NCBI RefSeq assembly: GCF_019703855.1
Contig: NZ_AP024086.1
Location: 558,001-622,000, forward strand
Direction of reading: 5' to 3'
Length of the DNA: 64,000 nt
Source: Desulfomarina profundi
GTDB taxonomy: Bacteria > Desulfobacterota > Desulfobulbia > Desulfobulbales > Desulfocapsaceae
Position numbers and translations under genes: made by a program. The notes under the pieces are model-generated. The model worked only from the letters and a program-made list of their open reading frames with translations. It had not been told where the DNA came from and did no database searches. Shown here piece after piece: positions 45,309 to 54,162 of the stretch. Each line of letters opens with the position of its first letter. Position 1 is the stretch's first letter.

Positions 45309-46202
45309 ATGAATTCACTGAAAAAACTTGTCTGGCTTGCCTTCCTGCTGGTGGGTGGACTTCTGATGTGTATTGCTCTGCTCGGTATTTACCAGTACCG
45401 ACTGACGGGAAGCTATAATGAGGTAATCGTCGGCAATGGACGAATACTTTTTCATTTCATGACCATTCGTGAAGGGATAATTGAAGCGTTTATTACAGGA
45501 AAAGAGAAGGAACTCATTCAGCTGATACCTGATCTTGAGCAACTCAATTCTGAGTTGTCTCTGCTGAAGGAAAACAATCTGGTAGCCCCCGAGCTGAAAC
45601 TGGCACTGGTTGATAAGGTGGATTTACCAAAAATGGTGATTCTTCTCCGTCAGGCAGCAACTGATAACAACCCGGAAACGAAAAAAAAATTGCAGGAGCA
45701 GATGCGATTTATTGCAGATTACCTGATCCAGTATGACAGGATTATTGCCGGCCAGGCCAGGTTGGCCATCATCAATTTCCAGAAGATGGTAATAGGAGTG
45801 TTGGGGCTGATCATCAGCCTCGCCGGTTTTGCTCTTATTCATTTCTATCGAAACAGTCTTTTGCCGCTTCTGCAGCTCATAAAAAATCTTGAAGCCGACC
45901 ACCTTGAACCGGAAAATATTCTCCCCTCTCCACCGGTTATCAAGGAAGTCGCCGATCTGGCGTTTTCGGTCCGGCAACTTGTCATCAAAATCAGAGAGCA
46001 GGAGTTGCCCGCCGATTCCGCTGCTGTTGAATTGCGTAATAATCTTGAAATGAACATCAATGAGACAATCAACAGGCTCAACGGCATAATGAACTACGCG
46101 CAGCTTCTCCATGATGGAGAAACGGAGAACCGGAAGGAGATGCTGCAGAAGATAATAGACAGCGGTGCTGCAATCGCTGAGGAATGGCAGAAATTAAAAT
46201 AG
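45309..46202 (+). CDS. Membrane sensor-like protein without a kinase domain
   Basis: 297 residues. Two helices (about 8-27 and 155-177) enclose a periplasmic helical domain of the four-helix-bundle chemosensor kind. After the second helix comes a HAMP-like segment and a C-terminal coiled/helical part with NINETINRLNGIMNYAQLLHDG, resembling a HisKA dimerisation helix but without the phospho-His and without an ATPase. It may be a truncated sensor kinase or a scaffold. It starts 3 bases after ftsH and ends 13 bases before the cytochrome gene. Confidence 0.6.
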   Translation: MNSLKKLVWLAFLLVGGLLMCIALLGIYQYRLTGSYNEVIVGNGRILFHFMTIREGIIEAFITGKEKELIQLIPDLEQLNSELSLLKENNLVAPELKLALVDKVDLPKMVILLRQAATDNNPETKKKLQEQMRFIADYLIQYDRIIAGQARLAIINFQKMVIGVLGLIISLAGFALIHFYRNSLLPLLQLIKNLEADHLEPENILPSPPVIKEVADLAFSVRQLVIKIREQELPADSAAVELRNNLEMNINETINRLNGIMNYAQLLHDGETENRKEMLQKIIDSGAAIAEEWQKLK

Positions 46203-46215
46203 AGGGGAGAAAAAG

Positions 46216-47649
46216 ATGTCCGAGAAGAATTCCAAACAGCAGGTCTCCACAGAAGAAGGGGGAAGCTCTATCGGTTGGCAGGAACAGATAGGGCTTTCCG
46301 TAAAAACACCCATCGGCCTTCTGGGATTTGGTATTACCACAATGTGTTTTACCTTGACAATCCTCGGTCTGTTGGGGCATGTAACCGGGTTGATTGAAAA
46401 TCATTATGCGGCTATTGTTACATTTCTGATTTTCCCATCGGGGATGGTTTTTGGCCTGATTCTCATACCAGTAGCCTGGTATTTGAGGAGAAAGAAATGG
46501 TTTAAAAACAGTCTGACGTCTAAAAATGTCATACTTGATTTTGGTAAATCCACTCACAGGAGGGGTGTAATTCTTTTTCTTGTCCTCTCCATTATTAATC
46601 TTGCAGTTTTTTCCTTTGTCATCTACGAAGCCTATCATTTCACTGAATCCGATTATTTCTGCGGAGCAGTCTGTCATACGGTCATGGATCCAGAATATAC
46701 TGCCTATCAGCGTTCACCTCACGCAAAGGTCGGTTGTGTTTCCTGTCATATAGGTTCCGGAGCGGAATGGTATGTCAAAGCCAAACTTTCAGGGCTGCGC
46801 CAGGTGAAGGCGGTTTTTGACGGGAAATTCAGCAGGCCGATTCCGGCCCCGGTGGAACATTTGCGGCCCGCCCAGGATACCTGTGAGCAGTGTCACTGGC
46901 CGGAAAAATTCCATGGGAAAAAAGTGAAAAAATTTGTCTCTTATTCCAATGAAGATCAGGAAAATCCGGAAATAAAGGAAATAGCCCTTCATATCGGCGG
47001 CAGGAATCCCCTGACTGACAGGTTCGAGGGTATCCACTGGCATGTCAGCAAGGATGTAAAGGTCGAGTACGAGTCACTGAATGAGACACGGACCAAAATC
47101 GGCAGGATCAAAGTGACCAAACCTTCCGGCGTAACCGAGGAATACGTTGTGGACGGCGAAGAGAAAAGTGAGCCTGGAACATGGCGTACCATGGACTGTA
47201 TTGACTGCCATAACAGACCGACCCATGTCTATGATGATCTTGAAGAAAAGATTGATTTTGGCCTCCATTCAAAAAAACTGGACGCAAAAATTCCGGGTCT
47301 CCGAGAGGACAGTATCGTGGTTCTTCGGAAAGAGTACGGTTCAAGAGAGGAGGCGGAGGAACAGCTCGTGGAGACTCTTCTGGCGCTTCAGGCTCAACGA
47401 AATGGCGATGATTTTGTGGCCGAAAATGAACAGGCACTTATATCTTCCGGCAAATATCTGCTGGATGCTTACCTGGCGAATGTCTGGCCGGCAATGAATG
47501 TGACCTGGGGGACATACAAGGGTCATAACGGCCATAAAAACGAAGAATCCGGTTATGGTTGTTTCCGTTGCCATGATGAGGAACATACAACGGCTTATGG
47601 CAAGACCATTTCCCAGAGCTGTGATCTCTGTCATGATGAGCCGGAATAG
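46216..47649 (+). CDS. NapC/NirT-family membrane multihaem cytochrome c
   Basis: 477 residues. Two hydrophobic helices in the first 135 residues precede the cytochrome part. Haem motifs are CGAVCH (a CxxxCH spacing in FCGAVCHTVM), CVSCH, CEQCH, CIDCH, CFRCH and CDLCH, giving five canonical and one longer motif. Members oxidise menaquinol and reduce periplasmic partners. AGGGGAG precedes the ATG. It is the third gene of the FtsH cluster and converges with pstB, only 9 bases apart. Confidence 0.85.
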   Translation: MSEKNSKQQVSTEEGGSSIGWQEQIGLSVKTPIGLLGFGITTMCFTLTILGLLGHVTGLIENHYAAIVTFLIFPSGMVFGLILIPVAWYLRRKKWFKNSLTSKNVILDFGKSTHRRGVILFLVLSIINLAVFSFVIYEAYHFTESDYFCGAVCHTVMDPEYTAYQRSPHAKVGCVSCHIGSGAEWYVKAKLSGLRQVKAVFDGKFSRPIPAPVEHLRPAQDTCEQCHWPEKFHGKKVKKFVSYSNEDQENPEIKEIALHIGGRNPLTDRFEGIHWHVSKDVKVEYESLNETRTKIGRIKVTKPSGVTEEYVVDGEEKSEPGTWRTMDCIDCHNRPTHVYDDLEEKIDFGLHSKKLDAKIPGLREDSIVVLRKEYGSREEAEEQLVETLLALQAQRNGDDFVAENEQALISSGKYLLDAYLANVWPAMNVTWGTYKGHNGHKNEESGYGCFRCHDEEHTTAYGKTISQSCDLCHDEPE

Positions 47650-47658
47650 AACGAAGTA

Positions 47659-48534
47659 TCAGCCAAAGCGACCTGTGATGTAATCTTCAGTGAGCCGGTG
47701 GCCGGGATTGGTGAAAATCTGTTCTGTTTGTCCTACTTCTACCAGGTCTCCAAGGTGGAAGTAGGCAGTCCGCTGGGAAACCCGGGCTGCCTGCTGCATG
47801 GAGTGGGTGACGATTACGATTGAGAACTGGGCGCGCAGTTCGGCGATCAGTTCCTCCACTTTGGCCGTGGCAATGGGGTCAAGGGCGGAGCAGGGTTCAT
47901 CCATCAGGATCACTTCGGGGCTGACAGCAATGGCTCTGGCGATGCAGAGCCGCTGTTGCTGGCCCCCTGACAACCCAGTCCCCGGCTCATGGAGCCTGTC
48001 TCTGACCTCCTCCCATAATCCTGCCTTTGTCAGGGAATCTTCCACTATCGTGTCAAGGTCTTGCCTGCTTGTGGTAAGGCCATGTATCTTCGGGCCGTAG
48101 GCCACATTATCATAGATCGATTTTGGAAAAGGGTTCGGCTTTTGAAAAACCATACCGACCCGGGCCCTCAGGGGAACAATATCCACGGAAGAGTGGTAGA
48201 TATCTGTTCCGTCAAGACAGATTTCTCCCCTGACCCGGCAAATCGGAATGGTATCGTTCATGCGGTTGAGGCAGCGGAGAAAAGTGGACTTACCGCAACC
48301 GGAAGGGCCTATCATGGCAAGGACCTCTTCTCTGCCCACATCAATGGAAATATTGTTGATGGCTCGTTTATCACCGTAAAAGACTTCAACATTCCTGCAG
48401 GTCATTCGAGGGTTCTCAATAACAGGTGTGCCGATTGTCTGCCGATCTGTCGATTTTTCTCTGTTCAATTCATCGGTGATTGCGGTTTCAGGTTGTATGA
48501 ATGCTGTTTGAGCGAGTTCTGCTGTCAATTCCAT
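47659..48534 (-). CDS. pstB: Phosphate ABC transporter ATPase
   Basis: 291 residues. Walker [13 protein letters not shown], signature [14 protein letters not shown], Walker [14 protein letters not shown] and the PstB-typical [14 protein letters not shown] are all present. The N-terminal extension of about 40 residues is longer than in E. coli. It powers phosphate uptake by the PstSCA complex. It is the last gene of phoU-pstC-pstA-pstS-pstB. Confidence 0.96.
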   Translation of the reverse strand: MELTAELAQTAFIQPETAITDELNREKSTDRQTIGTPVIENPRMTCRNVEVFYGDKRAINNISIDVGREEVLAMIGPSGCGKSTFLRCLNRMNDTIPICRVRGEICLDGTDIYHSSVDIVPLRARVGMVFQKPNPFPKSIYDNVAYGPKIHGLTTSRQDLDTIVEDSLTKAGLWEEVRDRLHEPGTGLSGGQQQRLCIARAIAVSPEVILMDEPCSALDPIATAKVEELIAELRAQFSIVIVTHSMQQAARVSQRTAYFHLGDLVEVGQTEQIFTNPGHRLTEDYITGRFG

Positions 48535-48653
48535 TTTTTGTTCCTGTGTAAATATATAATGGTGGTTTTTTCCGGAAAACTGATAACCATCCGGAAAATG
48601 GAGGGAAGGACGACTATGGATATGATCGGGACCGGATGGTTATCAGCGGGTGG

Positions 48654-49706
48654 TTACATCTCTATGGTTTTTAGATCGGCAGCAATCGTCCTGTACTTGT
48701 TTCTCTCCGGATCAGGCATGGGAATCATACCCTTGTCGGACAGATAGCCTTCCGGACCCCAGGCTTTTTCGCTGGTGAATTCGGTAAGGTATTCACGGAT
48801 ACCGGGGATAACGTCAACGTGGGCCTTTTTTACATAGAAGAACAGGGGACGGGAAATGGGATATTTCCCTTCGGCAATGGCTTCAAAAGTCGGGCCCTGC
48901 CCCTCAATTGTGGAGCCCTGGATTACATCATTGTTCTGATCCAGGAAAGAAAAGCCGAAGATACCAACGGCAGACGGGTTGCTCTGCAGTTTCTGGACAA
49001 TCAGGTTGTCGTTTTCTCCTGCTTCAATATAGGCGCCGTCTTCACGGATGGTATGGCAGAGCTTTTTATAACTTTTTTTATCATTTTTTTTCATGGCCTT
49101 GATAAATGGAAAGGTTTTACCGCCGCCTTCCATGGCCAACTCGACAAAAGCGTCGCGGGTGCCGGATGTGGGGGGAGGTCCGAGTACCTCAATAGGAGTA
49201 GCCGGGAGGCTCGGGTTGACGTCTTTCCAGGTTTTGTAGGGGTTGGGTATGAGTTTCCCGGAACCGGTCGGGTCGGGAACATCTTTTGCCAGGGCAAGAA
49301 AAATATCCCTGCGTGTCAGTTTGAGAGGTGTTGCTTTTCTGCTGTTGGCCAGGACAATGCCGTCGTAACCAATTTTGATTTCCACAATGTCCTTAACGCC
49401 GTTGGTGGCACATCTCCTGAGTTCAGATGACTTCACGGCCCTGGAGGCATTGGTGATATCGGGATAATTTGTTCCGACACCGCCACAGAACAGTTTGAAA
49501 CCGCCACCGGAACCGGTGGATTCGATTTTCGGAGTTTTAAAGTGGGTTGTCTTGCCGAATTTTTCGGCAACAACAGTTGCAAAAGGGTAGACTGTGGATG
49601 AGCCGATAATGGAGATGGTGTCACGGGCCTGTGCCGGACCATGAACCAACATGAATGACAGGGTCATGGCACCTGCCAGGAAGATGTTTCCGGTTACGAA
49701 TTTCAT
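48654..49706 (-). CDS. pstS: Phosphate-binding periplasmic protein
   Basis: 350 residues from MKFVTGNIFLAG, chosen because AAGGAGAAAG lies just upstream; a start six codons earlier is possible. The signal peptide ends HGPAQA. Phosphate-binding motifs are ISIIGSSTVYPFATVVAEKF, ESTGSGGGFKLFCGG and PTSGTRDAFVELA (quoted in parts). It is placed between pstA and pstB, unlike the usual first position. Confidence 0.95.
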   Translation of the reverse strand: MKFVTGNIFLAGAMTLSFMLVHGPAQARDTISIIGSSTVYPFATVVAEKFGKTTHFKTPKIESTGSGGGFKLFCGGVGTNYPDITNASRAVKSSELRRCATNGVKDIVEIKIGYDGIVLANSRKATPLKLTRRDIFLALAKDVPDPTGSGKLIPNPYKTWKDVNPSLPATPIEVLGPPPTSGTRDAFVELAMEGGGKTFPFIKAMKKNDKKSYKKLCHTIREDGAYIEAGENDNLIVQKLQSNPSAVGIFGFSFLDQNNDVIQGSTIEGQGPTFEAIAEGKYPISRPLFFYVKKAHVDVIPGIREYLTEFTSEKAWGPEGYLSDKGMIPMPDPERNKYRTIAADLKTIEM

Positions 49707-49744
49707 TGATACTTTCTCCTTCATAAGTTGTTGTTGACTATTGT

Positions 49745-51055
49745 TTACCAGGTGATCTCGAATTTTTTACGCAGGTAGACAGCCAGCGCGTTCATCGAAA
49801 TCAAAAATATTAAGAGAATCATAATGGCCGCCGAGGTTTTTTCGGTAAAAGCGCGCTCGGGGCTGTCTGCCCAGAGATAAATCTGTACAGGAAGCACGGT
49901 AGCTGCATCGGTGAACGAACTGGGAATGTCGACGATAAAGGCGACCATGCCGATCATCAGCAACGGCGCTGTTTCACCGAGGGCCTGTGCCATGCCGATT
50001 ATTGTCCCGGTCAGCATACCCGGGAGGGCCAGGGGGAGGACGTGATGGGTTATTGTCTGCAGTTTCGAGGCTCCTACCCCTAAGGCGGCTTCCCTGATGG
50101 ATGGTGGAACCGATTTCAGGGAGGCTCTTCCCGCTATAATGATTGTGGGTAGTGTCATAAGGGTAAGAACAAGGCCGCCCACCAGTGGGGTTGAACGGGG
50201 CAGACCCCAGAAGTTTATAAAGATGGCCAGGCCGAGCAGGCCGAAGATGATGGATGGAACGGCTGCAAGATTATTGATATTCACCTCGATGAAATCCGTC
50301 CATCTGTTCTGGGGAGCATATTCTTCCAGGTAAATGGCGGTTGCCGTACCGATGGGAAAGGAAAGGGCAAGGGTTATAAGCAATGTATAGAATGAACCCT
50401 TTATCGCTCCCAGTATCCCGGCCAGCTCCGGTTCCCTGGAATCACCGCCCGTTAAAAATGTGGTGTTGAATTCCATTTTTATCCGGTTGTCTTTCCGCAG
50501 CCTTAGCAGCCATTTCAGTTGACGCTCATTGATCCGTGGATTTTTTAATACTGTTTCCACGTCGCCCTGGTTTTCGGGTAGACCACTTTTTATCAGCATA
50601 TCCACATCATCATCCGCCAGAATCCATACGGTTTTCATGGTGCCGATTAATTTGGGATTATCATGGACCATTTGGTGAAGCAGGTAGGGGGCTGCTGGAC
50701 TGACAAGATGATAGAGGGTCCTTCTCTCCCTTCTCGTTTTGACCTGGGGGAACATTTTTCGTAAAGAATATTTGATCACTCCTGGATAATCGGCTCTGGC
50801 GAGGTTTTCATCCTTGAAGAAGCCGTGGTCAAAACGGACGTCAACGGCTATTCGTGTCTGTTTGAAAGCGGTATACCCTTTCGAAAATATGGAGATAAAA
50901 AGAAACAGGACAAAGACAATCGTTATGGTGACTGCCCAGAGTCCCAGCAGACGAAAATTTCTTTCGCGCCGGTACCGCCTGGAGAGTCCCTGCCGGATAA
51001 TGGAGAAATTGTCTTCAGCAATAATTCCGGTATCTTTTTTCTTTTTCTTATTCAT
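49745..51055 (-). CDS. pstA: Phosphate ABC transporter permease PstA
   Basis: 436 residues from MNKKKKKDTGII, which overlaps the pstC end by 8 bases. A longer upstream reading has no support. One N-terminal helix, a large periplasmic insertion (about 75-200) and then the permease core follow: LALSFPIGTATAIYLEEYAP and the EAA-type loop REAALGVGASKLQTITHHVLP. The big extra domain is common in PstA of this group of bacteria. Confidence 0.92.
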   Translation of the reverse strand: MNKKKKKDTGIIAEDNFSIIRQGLSRRYRRERNFRLLGLWAVTITIVFVLFLFISIFSKGYTAFKQTRIAVDVRFDHGFFKDENLARADYPGVIKYSLRKMFPQVKTRRERRTLYHLVSPAAPYLLHQMVHDNPKLIGTMKTVWILADDDVDMLIKSGLPENQGDVETVLKNPRINERQLKWLLRLRKDNRIKMEFNTTFLTGGDSREPELAGILGAIKGSFYTLLITLALSFPIGTATAIYLEEYAPQNRWTDFIEVNINNLAAVPSIIFGLLGLAIFINFWGLPRSTPLVGGLVLTLMTLPTIIIAGRASLKSVPPSIREAALGVGASKLQTITHHVLPLALPGMLTGTIIGMAQALGETAPLLMIGMVAFIVDIPSSFTDAATVLPVQIYLWADSPERAFTEKTSAAIMILLIFLISMNALAVYLRKKFEITW

Positions 51056-52433
51056 AATGTTCCCGGTATGTTCGAACCACCCGAAGGGCAATGACGTTGA
51101 GGCAGAGAGTAAAGAGAAAAAGGAGAAACCCGAGGGCGAAGGCAGCAAGGGTTTTTGGGCTGTCAAATTCCTGATCACCCACCAGCAGGGTGACAATCTG
51201 GACGGTAACTGTGGTTACGGCCTGTAACGGGTTACAGGTAAGGTTTGCAGAGAGACCGGCAGCCATGACAACTATCATTGTTTCCCCGATGGCCCTGGAA
51301 ACGGCAAGAAGAATAGAGCCGACAATACCCGGGAGTGCTGCCGGGATGATCACGTTTCTGATGGTTTCAAAATGGGTGGCACCCAGGGCGAAAGAGCCGT
51401 CGCGCAGGGATTGGGGTACAGCATGGATAACATCATCCGAGAGGGAGGAGACGAAGGGGATGATCATGATTCCCATAACCAGTCCTGCCGCCAGCGCACT
51501 TTCTGAAGAGACTGAAAGATGGAAAATTGTACCCGTTTCGCGAATCAGCGGGGCAATCGTAAGAGCCGCGAAAAAACCGTAGACCACTGTGGGAATGCCC
51601 GCAAGGATCTCAAGGATCGGTTTTGCCAGGGTACGCAGGCGTTTTCCTGCATATTCCGATAGATATATGGCAGACAGAAGACCCATGGGAATCGCCACTG
51701 CCATGGCAATGGAGGCGATAAGCAGGGTTCCCGTCAGCAGAGGGATTACACCGAAGGCGCCGGATGATCCGGCCTGATCGGCACGGATTGCCATCTGGGG
51801 GCTCCATTTCAGACCAAAAAGAAAATCGGTCAATGAAATAATTTTGAAAAAATGAATGGATTCAAAAAGAACCGAGAGAATGATTCCCAGGGTGGTCAGA
51901 ATTGCCACCCCGGAGCAGAAGATCAAAAAGATCCTGACGATAAATTCAATCCTGTTTCGTGCCCGGAGACCACCGTGGATAGATTGCAGGGTGAAGACAA
52001 ATGACAAAAGTGAGAGAAGAAAGAGAGATGGGAAGAAAATGGTTCTGACCGTATTTTTTATGGCCATATAGTGTTTGGCCGCGGCAGTAATGATCGGATT
52101 GGCGGTATTGGCGGTGAAAGCCCCTGAAGCTCTATTTTTGATATCGTTGATCACCAGGGAGAATTCACTGGTGGACAGTCGGTGAAATTCTATAGGCAAG
52201 GTTCTGTTTATCAGTGAAATGACAATATTATCTTCCAGGAAAATCCAGATGAAATAGAGGAGCAGGGCGGGTAGAACTGAACAGATAGCCACGTAAACAC
52301 CGTAATGAATCGGCAGTGAATGGAGGGTTTTGCCATTTGCCGCCAGTTTTCCGGCTTTGACAGCTCCGCAGAAGTACGCGCTTGCAGCCATAAACGCAAA
52401 AAACGGAAGTATGAAGTGATAGAGTGTTGACAT
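51048..52433 (-). CDS. pstC: Phosphate ABC transporter permease PstC
   Basis: 461 residues, with an extended N-terminal membrane region and periplasmic part (about 1-190) before the MetI-type core. The core has MAIRADQAGSSGAFGVIPLLTGTLL, AIYLSEYAGKRLR, KPILEILAGIPTVVYGFFA and the EAA loop DGSFALGATHFETIRNVIIP (seen in parts). The neighbours phoU and pstA make the identity firm. Confidence 0.93.
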   Translation of the reverse strand: MSTLYHFILPFFAFMAASAYFCGAVKAGKLAANGKTLHSLPIHYGVYVAICSVLPALLLYFIWIFLEDNIVISLINRTLPIEFHRLSTSEFSLVINDIKNRASGAFTANTANPIITAAAKHYMAIKNTVRTIFFPSLFLLSLLSFVFTLQSIHGGLRARNRIEFIVRIFLIFCSGVAILTTLGIILSVLFESIHFFKIISLTDFLFGLKWSPQMAIRADQAGSSGAFGVIPLLTGTLLIASIAMAVAIPMGLLSAIYLSEYAGKRLRTLAKPILEILAGIPTVVYGFFAALTIAPLIRETGTIFHLSVSSESALAAGLVMGIMIIPFVSSLSDDVIHAVPQSLRDGSFALGATHFETIRNVIIPAALPGIVGSILLAVSRAIGETMIVVMAAGLSANLTCNPLQAVTTVTVQIVTLLVGDQEFDSPKTLAAFALGFLLFLFTLCLNVIALRVVRTYREHYE

Positions 52434-52461
52434 TTTTATGGTTGGTTGTGCCGGGAAGATT

Positions 52462-53121
52462 TTATGGAAAACGGGTTATGGTACCTTCGACAAAATAGAT
52501 CACCTCTTCGGCGATATTGACGGCTCTGTCGCTGATCCGTTCCAGATGACGGGCCAGCAGGTAAGTGTTTATATGGTATCCGGGATGTTCAGGGTCCCTG
52601 CGGATCCGTTCCTTGATATCCTCATAACAGCGATTGCGGAGTTGATCCACAGCGTCATCGGCAAGGAAGATGTCCCTGGCTGTTTTGGAATCCCGCTTGA
52701 CCAGAGAGTCGATACTCTTTTTGAGCATATCCAGGACCCGGCCGCTCATTTCCGAGAAATCGTAGCTGACTGCCGCCAGATGATGAAACTTGGTGATATT
52801 CTGTACCCGCATGGCAATGCTTACGGCAATATCAGCAATACGTTCCATTTCGTTGTTGATCTTGATTACTGCAATCAGGAATCGCAAATCCCTGGCGACC
52901 GGTTGGTGGAGAGCAAGAATTTTCAGACAGTCTTCCTCAATTTCCACCTCCATTTCGTCCACCTCATAGTCCAGCAGAATAAGTGATTTGATTGCCTCTT
53001 CGTCCTTGGTTTGAATGACTTCTGCTGCCTTGCGGACACGCTCCTCAACCATGGTACTCAGTTGCAGGATCTTCTGGTTGAGCCTGGTTAGTTCGTGGTG
53101 AAAGGTATAATGTGTATTCAT
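52462..53121 (-). CDS. phoU: Phosphate signalling regulator PhoU
   Basis: 219 residues, all-helical, with two PhoU repeats: MEVEIEEDCLKILALHQPVARDLRF and DQLRNRCYEDIKERIRR, then LLARHLERISDRAVNIAEEVIYF. It links Pst transport to PhoR activity. Here it is the first gene of the pst operon, divergent from phoB. Confidence 0.94.
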   Translation of the reverse strand: MNTHYTFHHELTRLNQKILQLSTMVEERVRKAAEVIQTKDEEAIKSLILLDYEVDEMEVEIEEDCLKILALHQPVARDLRFLIAVIKINNEMERIADIAVSIAMRVQNITKFHHLAAVSYDFSEMSGRVLDMLKKSIDSLVKRDSKTARDIFLADDAVDQLRNRCYEDIKERIRRDPEHPGYHINTYLLARHLERISDRAVNIAEEVIYFVEGTITRFP

Positions 53122-53431
53122 GTGATTCTTTCATGTTGGAATTGTCAATTATGTTTCAGTATTTGTATTGATGGGAGAGAATAGAGGCTAAATATTTTTC
53201 TCCTGTTAGATGAATGTTAGGATACGGTTAGGAGGGGAAAAGGTGTTGCCATGGTTGGTGAAATAAAGCACGATAAGCTTGCGCCTGAAAGAGAAGTTGT
53301 TGTGCAGGCTTTTTAATTTTCCTGTTCCTTGACTTGGAGCGAAAATTCTAATTTTTCAAGGTACCCACAAACCAACGGACTTATAAATGGCTGAGTCATT
53401 TGGTTCAGTTTTACTGGCTGGAAAAAAAGAA
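53122..53431. other. phoU-phoB divergent intergenic region
   Basis: About 310 bases. No Pho box of the enterobacterial type was found by eye. It contains a copy of the AATTCTAATTTTTCA repeat (about 53350-53368). Confidence 0.45.
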
Positions 53432-54162
53432 ATGAAAAAGATAAATGTGCTTGTTGTGGAAGATGAGCCGGATATACAGCAATTGGTCAGCTACAATTTA
53501 TTGAAGGCAGGTTTTAATGTGAGTTGTGCAGATTCGGGCGAACAGGCCCTGCAGATTCTGGCCGTGGAGGAAATTGATTGTGTTCTGCTGGATCTGATGT
53601 TGCCGGGGATGAGTGGTCTTGAGATATGCTCGGCTATGAAAAATGAGATGAAAAACAGGTATGCGTCCATTCCCATTATCATGCTGACCGCCCGGGGGGA
53701 AGAGGAGGATGTGGTGACCGGATTGCAGTGTGGGGCTGATGATTATATCACCAAACCGTTCAGCCCCGGGTTCTTGTGGCCCGTCTCCAGGCCGTGGTTC
53801 GAAGGAGCGGGGCAGGTAGAGAGAACGATAGAGAAGAAAAGAAAAAAAGCAGGATTGAAGTGAATGGTCTTGTAATAGATAAGGGACGACACCGGGTCAC
53901 CCTGCATGGTCTTGAGTTACAGTTGACTATGACGGAATTTGGTATTCTGACCCTTCTTGCCGAAAAACAGGGCTGGGTTTTTTCCAGGCAGCAGATAATA
54001 GATGCTGTCCGCGGCTATGATTTTCTGGTAACACCCAGGGCAGTTGATGTGCAGATATTCGGATTAAGAAAAAAACTTGGTGATTTCGGTACAATGATAG
54101 AGACTGTGCGGGGAATGGGATATCGTTTCAAGAGTCAGGAAGAAGGAAATGACAGTCTATGA
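53432..54162 (+). CDS. phoB: OmpR/PhoB-family response regulator (frameshifted)
   Basis: The receiver domain (KINVLVVEDEPDIQQLVSYN; phospho-Asp in VLLDLMLPGMSG; ITKPFSP) is followed by a winged-helix output domain (LTMTEFGILTLLAEKQGWVFSRQQII and RAVDVQIFGLRKKLGD). The frame is broken at the C run 53764-53767. One added C gives FSPRVLVARLQAVVRRSG and joins the two halves into about 243 residues. ATG 53432 is preferred to 53387 because the receiver begins there. Context with phoR and the pst genes supports the PhoB role. Confidence 0.9.

Noticed and set aside
53122-53431. Pho box controlling phoB and phoU
   Set aside because: No CTGTCAT-type direct repeat was seen. This group may use a different site.
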